From Sphingomonadales bacterium (GTDB taxonomy: Bacteria; Pseudomonadota; Alphaproteobacteria; Sphingomonadales; Sphingomonadaceae): a stretch of DNA of 64,000 nt. The translations under genes and the position numbers were made by a program. Every line of letters starts with the position of its first letter. Positions within the stretch are counted from its first letter, which is position 1. The DNA lies in NCBI GenBank assembly GCA_006226685.1, contig SBGG01000017.1, positions 1 to 64,000 on the forward strand. Direction: 5' to 3'. The notes beneath the pieces are model-generated. The model ran no database searches, was not told the DNA's origin, and saw nothing but the letters and a program-made list of their open reading frames with translations. This document shows positions 28,014-37,742 of the stretch, in pieces.

Positions 28014-30776
28014 ATGAAGACTGAGTTGAAAGGCCTGCACCGTGCAGCCCCCTTCCTGATCGGCGGCGCCATAGTCGCTCTCGCCACAGCGCCGGTTTCC
28101 GCCCAGACCGAACCCGATGTCACTGAAGGTGCTGCGGGCGAGATCGTTGTCACTGGGTACAGCGGCAGCCTTCTGAAGGCGATCGATATGAAGCGCAACA
28201 CGATCGGTTTCTCGGATTCGATCATCGCTACCGACATCGCCGACTTTCCCGACCAGAACCTGTCCGAGGCCCTCCAGCGTCTGCCCGGCGTCACCATTGA
28301 ACGCGACAAGGGCCTTGGCACCCGCGTCAACGTGCGTGGCCTGCCGAGCGAGTTCACTTTCGTGTCCATCAACAAGCTGGCCACTGCCTCGGGCTCGGGC
28401 GGCCGTGACGTGGAATTCGACACCTTCGCGTCCGAACTGATCCAGTCGGTCACCGTGCAGAAGTCGCCCACGGCGTCGGACGAGGAAGGCGGCATCGCAG
28501 GATCTGTCGCGATCCGCACCGCGCGCCCGTTCGACCAACCGGGCTTGCGCCTCGTCGGTTCGGCTAAAGGCGCCTACAACTCGATCTCGCAGAAGGTCGA
28601 TCCCAACGTCTCGTTCCTCGCCAGTGATACCTTCGGCGATTTCGGCGTGCTGATCTCGGTGGCCAAGCAGCAGCGCACCAATCGCACCGATTCCAACTCG
28701 GGAATCAACTTCCGTCCGATTTCGCGCTGGACCGACAAGGGCAATGCCCAGACCGCGCAGACGCTAAACGTGCTGGAGCGTGACGCGGGTATCACTTTCG
28801 ATGACCTGACCGACAAGAACGAAGTCAACCGCGTTGTCTTCATCGACAAGGTCGGCGACCGTCTGTACCTCAACGACCAAGACCGCTTCGGCATGTCGGG
28901 CGCGCTCCAGTACAAGCCCAGCGAGCAGTTCAGCCTCAGCTTCGATGCCTTCCTCGGGTCATACAAGACGCATGAGGACGCATATGATGCGGCAGGCTAT
29001 TCAGCTTCCAGCACCTCGGCGCTGGACCGCATCTACGACTATGACGCCACCACGCTGGCGACCGATGACATCGTCGTGATCCGCGATGCCGCCTATACCC
29101 GCACCCAGCATGAATTTCTGAGCAAGGAATACATCAACAAGACCGATTACCGTCAGTTCGGCGGCGAGATGAACTGGGATACTGGCAGCTGGCATATCGA
29201 CCTGCTCGGCGGCTATTCGGGCGCCAAGAAGACGCTCGACTATGCCAACCTCAAGCATGTCGCATATGCGCCGTCGCGCACGCGCTACACCGAGAACGGT
29301 GGCGAGACGATCCCTAGCGATGCGGTCGGGACCATCGACATGTACAATTCGCCGGATTCGTTCCTGTTCGAAGCGTATGAAACCACACGCGAGAAGATCA
29401 AGGACGATAAGTACGCCGCCCAACTCGACGTCTCCCGCAAATTCGAGATCCCCGGGTTCGATGCCTTGAAGCGTATCAGTTTCGGCGGTCGCTACACCAA
29501 CAAGACCAACGAGCGCTGGTACGGCGAGGAGAAGCTGCAGGGGCCGACGCGTGGCAGCGTCGAATGGGTCAACACCCGTAAGCTGTCCGACAGCCCGCTG
29601 GAAAACGTCACCGACATTGTTGGCGGCAAGTCCTATCAGGTTCGCGATCTCGACTGGCAGATGATCTCGAACGACTACGCGCGCAGCTTCTTCCGCCCGG
29701 ACGGCTTCGTTACGCCGTTTCAGGACAGCAACTACTACAAGGTGCGCGAGGAGACTTTCGCCGGTTACGCGATGGTCGACTTTCAGTTCGACCTCGGACC
29801 GGTCCCGCTTTTCGTGAATGCAGGCGCGCGCTACATCAACACCAAGGTGACGTCCGAAGGCTTCCATCAGATCCAGAATGAGGACGGCACCACCGGCTAC
29901 ACCGCCACGCCGATTTCCAGCACCGGCAAATACAGCAAACTCCTGCCGGCCATCAACCTGCGCGCGGAGATCAACGACAATCTGCTGATCCGCGCCGCTG
30001 CCTCGCAGACGCTGATCCGCCCGGCGCTGACCGACCTTGCCTACAAGCGCACGGCCAGTTTCAACAATTTCCGCTTCACCGACGGCAATCCCGGCCTCAA
30101 GCCGACCTATGCCGATCAATGGGAAGTGGGAGCCGAACAGTATCTGGGCAACGGCGGTATCGTCTCGGCCTCGTATTTCTGGAAGAAGATCAAGGGAGTC
30201 ATCCAGAACCAGATGACCGGCATCGTCCCCGACGTGACCAAGTATAACGCCAATGGCACGATCGACGGCGTGTATGACTTCGAGGTCTATCAGCCGGTCA
30301 ATGCCGAAGGATCCTACACCGTCAGCGGCGTCGAACTCGCGGCGGTGATCCCGTTCGGCATGATCACTTCCGCGCTGGACGGCTTCGGCATCAACGCCAA
30401 CTACACTTTCCTCGACAGTTCGCTGACGGGCCAGTCCGACCTTGGCATTCCGACCTCGCCGATCGGCCTTGCGGACAATGTCTACAACCTCACTATATAC
30501 TATGATAAGGGTCCGATCGGCGCCCGCCTATCCTACAATCGCAAGGGCGAGTATGTCGAATATATCCAGAACAACATGTATCCGGTCTACCGCGATGCCT
30601 ATGGCCAGTTCGACTTCGCAGCCAGCTACCAGCTGACCGATAACGTCCGCCTGGAAGTGCAGGGCATCAACATCACCGGCGAGGCGACCAGGGGCTACAC
30701 TATGAATCCGTCGTTCCCGACCATGTACGAAAAGTCAGGGAGCCGCTGGACCATAGGCGTTCGTGCCCAATTCTGA
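28014..30776 (+). CDS. TonB-dependent outer-membrane receptor
   Basis: The 920 aa start at ATG 28014, giving a clean signal peptide (about 1-31, ending PVSAQ). The upstream frame from 27870 is unlikely. A plug domain follows (SEALQRLPGVTIERDKGLGTRVNVRGLPSEFT, SVTVQKSPTASDEEGGIAGSV), then a large beta barrel ending WTIGVRAQF with a terminal Phe. The architecture matches the Xanthomonas-type receptor group (TIGR01782-like), many of which import plant-derived carbohydrates. No sugar genes are adjacent, so the substrate is open. It sits beside tRNA-Ser mobile remnants, hinting at acquisition. Confidence 0.9.
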   Translation: MKTELKGLHRAAPFLIGGAIVALATAPVSAQTEPDVTEGAAGEIVVTGYSGSLLKAIDMKRNTIGFSDSIIATDIADFPDQNLSEALQRLPGVTIERDKGLGTRVNVRGLPSEFTFVSINKLATASGSGGRDVEFDTFASELIQSVTVQKSPTASDEEGGIAGSVAIRTARPFDQPGLRLVGSAKGAYNSISQKVDPNVSFLASDTFGDFGVLISVAKQQRTNRTDSNSGINFRPISRWTDKGNAQTAQTLNVLERDAGITFDDLTDKNEVNRVVFIDKVGDRLYLNDQDRFGMSGALQYKPSEQFSLSFDAFLGSYKTHEDAYDAAGYSASSTSALDRIYDYDATTLATDDIVVIRDAAYTRTQHEFLSKEYINKTDYRQFGGEMNWDTGSWHIDLLGGYSGAKKTLDYANLKHVAYAPSRTRYTENGGETIPSDAVGTIDMYNSPDSFLFEAYETTREKIKDDKYAAQLDVSRKFEIPGFDALKRISFGGRYTNKTNERWYGEEKLQGPTRGSVEWVNTRKLSDSPLENVTDIVGGKSYQVRDLDWQMISNDYARSFFRPDGFVTPFQDSNYYKVREETFAGYAMVDFQFDLGPVPLFVNAGARYINTKVTSEGFHQIQNEDGTTGYTATPISSTGKYSKLLPAINLRAEINDNLLIRAAASQTLIRPALTDLAYKRTASFNNFRFTDGNPGLKPTYADQWEVGAEQYLGNGGIVSASYFWKKIKGVIQNQMTGIVPDVTKYNANGTIDGVYDFEVYQPVNAEGSYTVSGVELAAVIPFGMITSALDGFGINANYTFLDSSLTGQSDLGIPTSPIGLADNVYNLTIYYDKGPIGARLSYNRKGEYVEYIQNNMYPVYRDAYGQFDFAASYQLTDNVRLEVQGINITGEATRGYTMNPSFPTMYEKSGSRWTIGVRAQF

Positions 30777-30804
30777 TCGGGGTTCGGACCAGCCAGTATA
30801 CCGA

Positions 30805-30849
30805 AAGGGGAAGGTCGGCTCCACGCGGGGCCGCACTTCCCCTTTCTTT
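30805..30849 (+). terminator. Probable terminator of the receptor gene
   Basis: AAAGGGGAAG (30805-30814) pairs with CTTCCCCTTT (30835-30844), with a partly paired GGC/GCC inside, and CTTTG follows. The T-run is weak. Confidence 0.65.
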
Positions 30850-31441
30850 GCGGGCGACATTGTCAGCCGGTCACCATAAACCTGTCGCGGGCCGCGACAG
30901 AGGCTCCCTTCACGTACTGGGAAACAAGCGCCTGCTTGTAACGGTTTTGCGCCGCTCTTTTGAGGAGCACTGAGAATTGGCCCTGACGCACATTTGCTGC
31001 TGGTGGAGCAGGCCCCCGTTGCCTCACCGAGAGGATCTGCCAAAATAGTTGATGCAGCGCGCGAACCTCATACCGGGAGGTTCCGTCATCATCTCAAAAA
31101 TCTGTCCAGACTCTGTTGCGCTCGCGGCATGGTCCCTCACGGCATTGTCCGTCGTCAGAACATTTGGCGCACATTGCGGCGCAAATTAGCGGAGAGCATA
31201 GCCTCGTCCGGGGATGGTTTTAGGCGGCCAGCTTGCGCTGTTGCATGCGCCGATGTTCGACAGTCTGTTGTTTGATGCGTTGGCGACACCTGATGATGGC
31301 TGCGGCCTTCCCGACGCTATAACCAATGTCAACAGATCGGAGTGTCGCAAATGCCATCGGCACAGCCAACCCTGAGGCAAGGCCCATCCCCCCCCATACG
31401 CACAGGGACTTTACACCGACAGAAACGAAGGCCAATAAACA
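30850..31441. other. Gene-poor stretch between the receptor and the XRE gene
   Basis: About 590 bp have no convincing gene. The minus-strand frame 31220-31453 ends in a basic run (CRQRIKQQTVEHRRMQQRKL) that looks like the tail of some mobile-element protein, but I cannot assign it. The region seems to be scar DNA. Confidence 0.4.
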
Positions 31442-31493
31442 TGTACAAAACATCTATTATAAGTTATATATATCATTATTGATGTTTTATACA
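31442..31493. promoter_or_regulatory. 19-bp inverted repeat, candidate operator of the XRE-sulP operon
   Basis: 31442-31460 (TGTACAAAACATCTATTAT) and 31475-31493 are inverted copies with 3 mismatches in 19, around a 14-bp AT-rich centre (AGTTATATATATC). The right arm ends 4 bp before the ribosome-binding site of the XRE gene at 31510. The position fits autoregulation by that protein. Confidence 0.65.
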
Positions 31494-31509
31494 TCATCAG
31501 GAGTGATGA

Positions 31510-31842
31510 ATGATTACGTCTCACCAGATGCGCGCGGCGCGGGCGCTGATTGGCATCGACCAGAAACAGCTTGCCGATATGGCGGGCCTTTCACTGCCGA
31601 CGATTCAACGGATGGAGGCTTCCGCCGGGCAGGTCCGGGGCGTGGTCGATACGCTGGTCAAGGTCGTGACCGCGCTGGAGCAGGCCGGGATAGAAATTAT
31701 CGGCGAAAACGCGCCCAGTACCGGCATCGGCCGGGGCGTACGCTTTCGCGAAACGGTCGAAGGACGCACCGCCTCCGGCGCGCCCGGATCGATTCTCTAT
31801 GACCGCGCCAGCATCCCCTCCCCCGCAAAGGAGGAAGAGTGA
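31510..31842 (+). CDS. XRE-family HTH regulator
   Basis: The 110 aa start at ATG 31510, with CAGGAG upstream. The HTH is MRAARALIGIDQKQLADMAG followed by LSLPTIQRME, with SAG and a helical stretch to about residue 60. The C-terminal part (about 65-110) is polar and of unknown role. It is the first gene of a two-gene unit with the SulP transporter (gap of 1 bp), so it likely controls that transporter. Confidence 0.88.
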   Translation: MITSHQMRAARALIGIDQKQLADMAGLSLPTIQRMEASAGQVRGVVDTLVKVVTALEQAGIEIIGENAPSTGIGRGVRFRETVEGRTASGAPGSILYDRASIPSPAKEEE

Positions 31843-31843
31843 A

Positions 31844-33472
31844 GTGAAGGAACAATTCACACCCAAGCTTATCACCGCACTGCGCGAAGGCTATGATGCC
31901 TCCCGGCTGAAAGACGACATAGTGGCGGGCCTGACGGTCGCGATCGTAGCTCTGCCGCTCGCCATGGCGCTCGGTATCGCCAGCGGCGCATCGCCCGACA
32001 AGGGCCTTGTCACCTCGATCGTCGCGGGTTTCCTGATCTCGGCCCTCGGCGGCTCGCGTGTACAGATCGGCGGGCCGACCGGCGCTTTCGTCGTCGTCAT
32101 CTCCGGCATCATTGCGCAGCACGGCTATTCCGGTCTCGTGCTGGCGACGATGCTGGCCGGGCTGATTCTGGTCGTGGCGGGCTATGCCGGGGTCGGCAAG
32201 CTGATGCGCTATATCCCGATGCCGGTCGTAACCGGTTTCACCGCCGGTATCGCGGTCATTATCGCGTCGAGCCAGATCGGCGACTTCCTCGGTCTTCATG
32301 CCAGGGAAGTTCCAGCGGAATTCTTTGGCAAATGGGCCGCCTATATCGGCGCACTCGGCACCACCAATCTCGCGGCCTTCGGGCTCGGGGCCGCGGCGCT
32401 TGCCATCATCCTGATCCTGAAACGCCTCGCCCCGCGTTGGCCCGGCTATCTGATCGCGCTCACCATCACATCGGTCGCGGCGGTCGGGATGCACCTGCCG
32501 GTCGATACGGTCGGCCTGCGCTTTCCCGACATGCCGACCAGTCTGCCTATGCCGCATCTCCCCAGCTTTTCCATGGCGATGCTCAGCGACGTGATCGGCC
32601 CGGCCTTCACCATCGCCTTTCTTGCCGGGATAGAGGCGCTGCTCTCCGCCACCGTCGCCGACGGTATGACCGGCTATCGCCATCGTTCGGGGCAGGAACT
32701 GGTCGGTCAGGGCGCGGCCAATCTCGCCTCCGCCCTGTTCGGCGGCCTCCCCGCGACCGGCGCCATCGCCCGCACCGCCACCAATGTCCGCGCGGGCGGC
32801 AAGACCCCGATGGCCGGGATTTTCCATGCCGCCTTTCTGCTGGTTTTCCTGCTGATCGCCGGGCCGCTGATCGCCTATATCCCGATGGCGGCGCTGGCGG
32901 CGGTGCTGCTGATCGTCGCCTGGGGCATGAGCGAGGTCGACCGGTTCAAAACGCTGATGCGGATGAATGTGGGAGAACGCGTGCTGCTGCTCCTCACATT
33001 CGCCCTGACGGTGCTGGTCGACCTCACGGTCGCGATCGGCGTCGGCGTCACGCTCGCCTCACTGCTGTTCATGGCGCGGATGAGCGAGGCGGCAGGACTT
33101 CTCCCCGACGATGAAATGGCAGAACATCCCGATCAGCGCGCCGCCCTGCCCCCCGGGGTCGAGGTATTTCAGCTGCGTGGGCCGCTCTTTTTCGGGGTCG
33201 CCAACGAGATGCTGGATGCGCTCAGCCGAATCGGCCGGACGCCTCAGACCGTCATCCTGAGACTGGATCGCGTGCCCTATATCGACAGTTCGGGCATCCA
33301 CACGCTGGGGGCCTTTGTCCAGCAGGCGAAGGCAACGCAGACACGGGTGATCCTGTGCGACATGCGCCCATCCGTCGTGACCGAATTGCAGCGCGCCGAG
33401 CCACCCTTCGCCGGGGCCGAAACAGCCGATCATTTCGCCGAGGCTTTAGCACGGCTCGCCCCCCGGCCCTGA
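31844..33472 (+). CDS. SulP-family anion transporter with STAS domain
   Basis: SulP carriers import sulfate, bicarbonate or other anions. The start GTG 31844 is chosen because AAGGAGGAA sits 8 bases upstream, giving 542 aa; ATG 31799 lies inside the XRE gene. About ten to twelve membrane helices are seen (for example DDIVAGLTVAIVALPLAMAL), with the SulP signature IGGPTGAFVVV. A C-terminal STAS domain (about 425-542) has LDRVPYIDSSGIHTLGAF. Which anion it carries cannot be read from the sequence. Confidence 0.9.
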   Translation: MKEQFTPKLITALREGYDASRLKDDIVAGLTVAIVALPLAMALGIASGASPDKGLVTSIVAGFLISALGGSRVQIGGPTGAFVVVISGIIAQHGYSGLVLATMLAGLILVVAGYAGVGKLMRYIPMPVVTGFTAGIAVIIASSQIGDFLGLHAREVPAEFFGKWAAYIGALGTTNLAAFGLGAAALAIILILKRLAPRWPGYLIALTITSVAAVGMHLPVDTVGLRFPDMPTSLPMPHLPSFSMAMLSDVIGPAFTIAFLAGIEALLSATVADGMTGYRHRSGQELVGQGAANLASALFGGLPATGAIARTATNVRAGGKTPMAGIFHAAFLLVFLLIAGPLIAYIPMAALAAVLLIVAWGMSEVDRFKTLMRMNVGERVLLLLTFALTVLVDLTVAIGVGVTLASLLFMARMSEAAGLLPDDEMAEHPDQRAALPPGVEVFQLRGPLFFGVANEMLDALSRIGRTPQTVILRLDRVPYIDSSGIHTLGAFVQQAKATQTRVILCDMRPSVVTELQRAEPPFAGAETADHFAEALARLAPRP

Positions 33473-33485
33473 TGGCCAGAGAAAA

Positions 33486-33532
33486 AGGGCAGGTATCGCG
33501 ACCGGACCAGATCGAGCGCGACACCTGCCCTG
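33486..33532. terminator. Hairpin after the first sulP gene
   Basis: GGGCAGGT-TCGCG and CGCG-ACCTGCCC form an imperfect 13-bp stem 14 bp after the sulP stop codon. No long T-run follows; termination is likely but not certain. Confidence 0.55.
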
Positions 33533-33743
33533 CCTTCCCTATCGGGAGAGGATGAACCGGGTCATCCCACCTTCCTTCAGACCGGGGCCGCGAGCGACGA
33601 AGGGTGATGCCCTACGAACCCGGTCCGACGAAGGCTTCCCTTTTATTCGGGGGATTTCTCTCGCAAATGTCCTGATCGCGACAAAATATTGCTGACAGGC
33701 GCACCGATTGCATGGGAACGCCTCCACCTGATCGCAACCGGAC

Positions 33744-33778
33744 AGGGCCGGCTCCGGACAGTATCCGGAACCGGCCCT
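33744..33778. repeat. Very stable 15-bp hairpin between the convergent sulP genes
   Basis: 33744-33758 (AGGGCCGGCTCCGGA) and 33764-33778 are inverted copies with one mismatch and a 5-nt loop. Neither side has a T-run. It lies in a gene-free stretch (33473-33836) and may insulate convergent transcripts. Confidence 0.6.
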
Positions 33779-33836
33779 TCGAACAGGTGGCGACGATTTT
33801 CGAAACGACCGTTTCCCGGTCATTTTGAAAATGCCC

Positions 33837-33982
33837 TAGGGCGGATCGACATTCAGCCCTAGCGGCCTGCAAATGGCGCTTTCGGGCGCTTCCGGTGCTC
33901 ACGTACCTTGAGTACGCTCCGTTCCGGATCACGCAAAATCACCATTTTCGGCTCGTCATCTTCTGAATGTCGATCCCCCCTA
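33837..33982. repeat. 146-bp element with 20-bp inverted ends
   Basis: 33837-33856 (TAGGGCGGATCGACATTCAG) and 33963-33982 are inverted copies matching at 19 of 20 bases, both ending in TA. Inside is a second palindromic part, TCCGGTGCTCACGTAC...GTACGCTCCGTTCCGGA. There is no coding capacity. The right TA is part of the stop codon of the second sulP gene. It looks like a MITE or other dispersed intergenic repeat. Confidence 0.7.
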
Positions 33983-35506
33983 ATGCGCGACGGCGTGCAG
34001 CCTGCCGACCATCCCTTCCGGCCCGACAAGATCGACCGACTGACCGGATGCCCGCCTACGGGCCAGCCATTCGCGCACCATCTCCGCCGTGGTATGATCG
34101 ATACCGCGCACCCTATGCAGGTCGAGATGTACCACGCGCCCGGCCGGAATGCTCTCCAATATACCGGTCAGGCGAGTCAGGCTGACAAAGGTCGCCGATC
34201 CTTCGAGCCGCAAATGGCTGCGGTCATCGCCATGATCCTCATCCACCTTCAGGCGAAGGCTGCTGCGATGGGGGATCAGCTCCAGCAACGACAGGCCAAG
34301 GCCGACCAGCACACCGGTCAACAGGTCCGTCGTCACCACCAGCACGAAGGTCGCCGCCCAGATCGCGGCGGGAAGCAGACCATAATGCTGGAACAGATGG
34401 CGCACATGGGTGACGCTGACCAGCCTCCAGCCGGTCACCACGAGGATACCGCCCAGCGCGGACATCGGGATTTCGCGGAGCAGCCAGGGTAGCAATGCAA
34501 CGAAACCCAATATCCAGACGCCATGCAATATAGCGGACATGCGCGTCACCGCACCGGCCTGCACATTGGCCGAACTGCGCACGATCACGCCCGTCATCGG
34601 CAACGCGCCCGCCGCACCGCATAAGAGGTTGCCGACGCCCTGCGCCCGCAATTCCTTGTTATAATCGGTCCGCACTCCATCGTGCATCCGGTCGACCGCC
34701 GCCGCGGACAGCAATGTTTCAGCACTGGCTATGAATGCGATGGCAAGCGCCGTCAGCAACAGCGACGGGCTGGCGAGAATACCGAAGGCTTCCGCCGTCG
34801 GCACATCGACCGCGCCCATGATCGATGCAGGCACATCGATCCGCGCGACATCCAGCCCCAGGCCGAAGGCCAGCAGCGTCGCCGCCATCACCCCCAGCAA
34901 CGCACCGGGAACCAGCCTCAGGCTGGCCGGACGCCACTTTTCCCACGCCAGCATCATCGCAATGGTGACAAGGCCCAGCATCAGCGCGAACTCGGTCGCA
35001 CGCATATCACCCGGGTTGAGGCCCAATATCTGCCCCGGCATCGCCGCGAGATTTTCAAGACCGCTGGAAAGCGGCTTGTCATCGAACAATATGTGAAACT
35101 GGCCAATGACGATCAGCGCGCCGATACCGGCCAGCATCCCGTGCACCACAGCGGGCGAGATCGACCGAAACAACCCGCCCAGCTTGAAAACGCCCGCAAC
35201 GAACTGAAGCACGCCCGCGAGGATCAGCACCGGACCGAGCGCGCTCAGCCCATGATCGCGGACGAATTCGAACACGATGACGGCAAGGCCCGCCGCCGGG
35301 CCGCTGACCTGCAACGGGGACCCCGCCAGCAGGCCGACGATGATACCGCCGATAATGCCGGTAATAAGGCCCTTTTCCGCAGGCACGCCCGATGCGATCG
35401 CGATGCCCATACAAAGCGGCATCGCCACCAGAAACACGACGATGGACGCAGTGAAATCCCGCACCATGATCGGCCCCGAAAATTTGCTCCTGAGCGCGTC
35501 TATCAC
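33980..35506 (-). CDS. SulP-family anion transporter, carbonic-anhydrase-linked
   Basis: The 508-aa membrane carrier starts MIDALRSKFSGPIMVRDFTA and has about ten to twelve helices, the motif SGPAAGLAVIVFEFV and GIAIASGVPAEKGLITGIIG. The C-terminal part (about 420-508) is STAS-like. The start overlaps the carbonic anhydrase stop by 4 bp (ATGA), so the two are one unit. Such pairing is known for bicarbonate-handling SulP carriers. It differs clearly from the neighbouring sulP at 31844. Confidence 0.9.
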   Translation of the reverse strand: MIDALRSKFSGPIMVRDFTASIVVFLVAMPLCMGIAIASGVPAEKGLITGIIGGIIVGLLAGSPLQVSGPAAGLAVIVFEFVRDHGLSALGPVLILAGVLQFVAGVFKLGGLFRSISPAVVHGMLAGIGALIVIGQFHILFDDKPLSSGLENLAAMPGQILGLNPGDMRATEFALMLGLVTIAMMLAWEKWRPASLRLVPGALLGVMAATLLAFGLGLDVARIDVPASIMGAVDVPTAEAFGILASPSLLLTALAIAFIASAETLLSAAAVDRMHDGVRTDYNKELRAQGVGNLLCGAAGALPMTGVIVRSSANVQAGAVTRMSAILHGVWILGFVALLPWLLREIPMSALGGILVVTGWRLVSVTHVRHLFQHYGLLPAAIWAATFVLVVTTDLLTGVLVGLGLSLLELIPHRSSLRLKVDEDHGDDRSHLRLEGSATFVSLTRLTGILESIPAGRVVHLDLHRVRGIDHTTAEMVREWLARRRASGQSVDLVGPEGMVGRLHAVAH

Positions 35507-36192
35507 TCCGCCGCCTCCACGAAATCGGCGGCCAGACGGCGCGACGAAGGCACCGCGACCGGCAGCGGCTGATCCTCACGCAACGGCGTGAAGCGACCAG
35601 TCACCCCGTCCAGACCGAGAATCTGCCCGGCATGAATATCGACGAACCAGCCGTGCAATGCCATGTCGCCGCGCGCCAGCGCCGCCGCCACGGACGGATG
35701 GGTACGCAGATGCGCAATCTGGGCGACGACATTTTCAAGGCTGATCGCGCGGACCTTTTCCTTGTCGTCCATGTCGGAATAGCAGCTTTCGACGACATGG
35801 GTCGCGGCGGAACTATGCCGCAACCAGGCCGCGACATTGGGCATGCCGTCGAGTGACCCCGGCTGGCTCAGCGCCTTCATCGCGCCGCAATCGGAATGTC
35901 CGCAGACGATGATATCGCGCACGCCCAGCGCCATCACCGCATATTCGACGGTGGAAGAAACGCCGCCATTCTGGGTCGCGAAGGGCGGCACAATGTTACC
36001 GGCATTGCGACAGACGAACAGATCACCGGGCTGAGCCTGCATGATCTGTTCAGGCACGATCCGCGAATCCGCGCAGGAAATCATCAGCGCCTTCGGGCTT
36101 TGCCCGTGGGTGGCAAGCTTGCCGTAAAGGTCGGCACTTCCCGGAAACACACTCTTTTCAAAGTGGAAAACACGGCCGATCAATTCATTCAT
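35503..36192 (-). CDS. Beta-carbonic anhydrase
   Basis: The enzyme interconverts CO2 and bicarbonate. ATG 36192 has GGAGAA six bases upstream, giving 229 aa; the longer frame from 36285 is not needed. Zinc ligands appear in CADSRIVPE and GHSDCGAMKAL, with the family motif RNAGNIVPP. It is the first gene of a coupled pair with the SulP carrier, which suggests joint uptake and hydration of inorganic carbon. Confidence 0.95.
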   Translation of the reverse strand: MNELIGRVFHFEKSVFPGSADLYGKLATHGQSPKALMISCADSRIVPEQIMQAQPGDLFVCRNAGNIVPPFATQNGGVSSTVEYAVMALGVRDIIVCGHSDCGAMKALSQPGSLDGMPNVAAWLRHSSAATHVVESCYSDMDDKEKVRAISLENVVAQIAHLRTHPSVAAALARGDMALHGWFVDIHAGQILGLDGVTGRFTPLREDQPLPVAVPSSRRLAADFVEAAE

Positions 36193-36416
36193 GGTCGTTC
36201 TCCATACAGCGGAACCCGGCACCGCGCGCCGGTATCGGCGCCTACAGAGCAGGTTCGATCCTTCCGATCGGCCTTTGGGCGGCAACGGAGATCACCCCCG
36301 AGACCGGACCATTGCCCGTCGAACCAGCCGTGAATTTACGCACCGCCTTTTGCTGACGAAGAACACCCGTGTAAGGAAATATTGCTGCACCGCGGCATGA
36401 CGCCGCCCGGCGCGTC

Positions 36417-37742
36417 TCAGGAACGGTTCACCGGCAGGGTGATGGTCACGCGCAATCCACCGCCTTCCCGATTGGTCAGGACCAGCGCCCCTTCTTCCAT
36501 CCGCACCGCATCGGCGACAATCGCAAGTCCGAGGCCCATTCCCCGCGTATTGCGGGCTCGGGCACCATCCAGCCGGACGAAGGGCTGCACCACCTGTTCG
36601 ATCCGGTCCTCGGCGATACCGGGGCCATCATCTTCGACGACAATCTCTACCGACATCCCCGCCTTTTCCTCCACGGAACGCAGCAGGAGGCGCACATTCC
36701 CGCCATAATGCAGCGCATTGTCGATCAGGTTGGCAATCGCCCGGCGAATGGCGACCGGTCGCACCACGACTTCCAGCGTCTCCGGTCCCGAATAAACCGC
36801 ATCGGCCCCGGCATCGCGTGCATCGTCGATCAGGGTGATCGCCATCGCCGCCAGGTCGATCCGCTCGCGCGGCAGGTTCCGCCCCTCACCACTGAGATAG
36901 ACCTGCAAGGAATGGAGCAGGGCATCCATCTCCTCCATGTCCCGCTCCATCGCTTCGCGCGTCCGACCATCAATAGCCGCGCCATCCAGCCGCAGCCGCA
37001 ACCGTGCCAGCGGCGTGCGCAGATCGTGACCGACTGCGGCCAGCGCCTGCGTGCGGCCGTTGATCAGCCGCTGGATACGCGATTGCATCGCGTTGAACGC
37101 ATGGATCAGGTTGCGGATTTCCGGCGGCCCGGCCTCGGGCACCGGCTCATGCTCGTCCGTGCCGATCCGCCCGGTTTCGCGGATCAGCACCCCAAGCGGC
37201 TTCAACGTATGACGGATCAGCAACCCGCCCAGCACCACCAGCACCAGCGTCGGGGCGAGCAGGTTGATGATCCGGCTGAACGTCAGCGACCATATGCCCC
37301 TACCCTGATAGGTCAGGAAGGCGATGCCGGACCCGTCGGATAATTTCATGGTCCCGGCGATCGTTCCGCCCTTGGGCAAGGGCTGGAGATGCAGGTGCAA
37401 TTTCGCTCCCGCCAGCCCCGGCTCGATCGCCAATATCTGGGTCTTCAGATTGTCCAGTTCATAGCTGGCCGGTTTCGTCCTGCCGTCACGCGACCAGCGA
37501 ATGGTGAAGCGCTCGGTGCTCAGTTCCGTCGCAAGCGCGGGCCTGTCGGCCGACCCGGCCTTGTCCATCAGGCGCCGGGCAACGACCAGATGCTCGGCCA
37601 TGCGGTTCACATCATCGCCACGCAGCGCAAACTGGCTCGCCCGCTCGAACAGCAGGGTGTTGGCGGCGAACTCCGTCGCCATCGCCGCGATCAGGATCAG
37701 CAGGATACGGCCCAGCAGGCCGAGGGACGCCGTCCGTGTCAA
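36417..37742 (-). CDS. Sensor histidine kinase of a two-component system
   Basis: The 441 aa have two membrane helices (about 8-28 and 157-178) around a periplasmic sensor region, a HAMP segment, the phosphoacceptor GHDLRTPLARL near residue 238, the N box NLIDNALHYGG, DDGPGI and GMGLGLAI. This is the EnvZ-like class. Its start overlaps the response regulator stop by 4 bp. The signal is unknown. Confidence 0.94.
   Translation of the reverse strand: MTRTASLGLLGRILLILIAAMATEFAANTLLFERASQFALRGDDVNRMAEHLVVARRLMDKAGSADRPALATELSTERFTIRWSRDGRTKPASYELDNLKTQILAIEPGLAGAKLHLHLQPLPKGGTIAGTMKLSDGSGIAFLTYQGRGIWSLTFSRIINLLAPTLVLVVLGGLLIRHTLKPLGVLIRETGRIGTDEHEPVPEAGPPEIRNLIHAFNAMQSRIQRLINGRTQALAAVGHDLRTPLARLRLRLDGAAIDGRTREAMERDMEEMDALLHSLQVYLSGEGRNLPRERIDLAAMAITLIDDARDAGADAVYSGPETLEVVVRPVAIRRAIANLIDNALHYGGNVRLLLRSVEEKAGMSVEIVVEDDGPGIAEDRIEQVVQPFVRLDGARARNTRGMGLGLAIVADAVRMEEGALVLTNREGGGLRVTITLPVNRS

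Noticed and set aside
29001..30119. A 372-codon minus-strand frame inside the TonB-dependent receptor
   Set aside because: Antisense frame with no recognisable domain; the receptor frame is complete from signal peptide to terminal Phe.
31220..31453. A 77-codon minus-strand frame with a basic tail
   Set aside because: It may be a scrap of a mobile-element protein, but no family could be named and no start signal is present.
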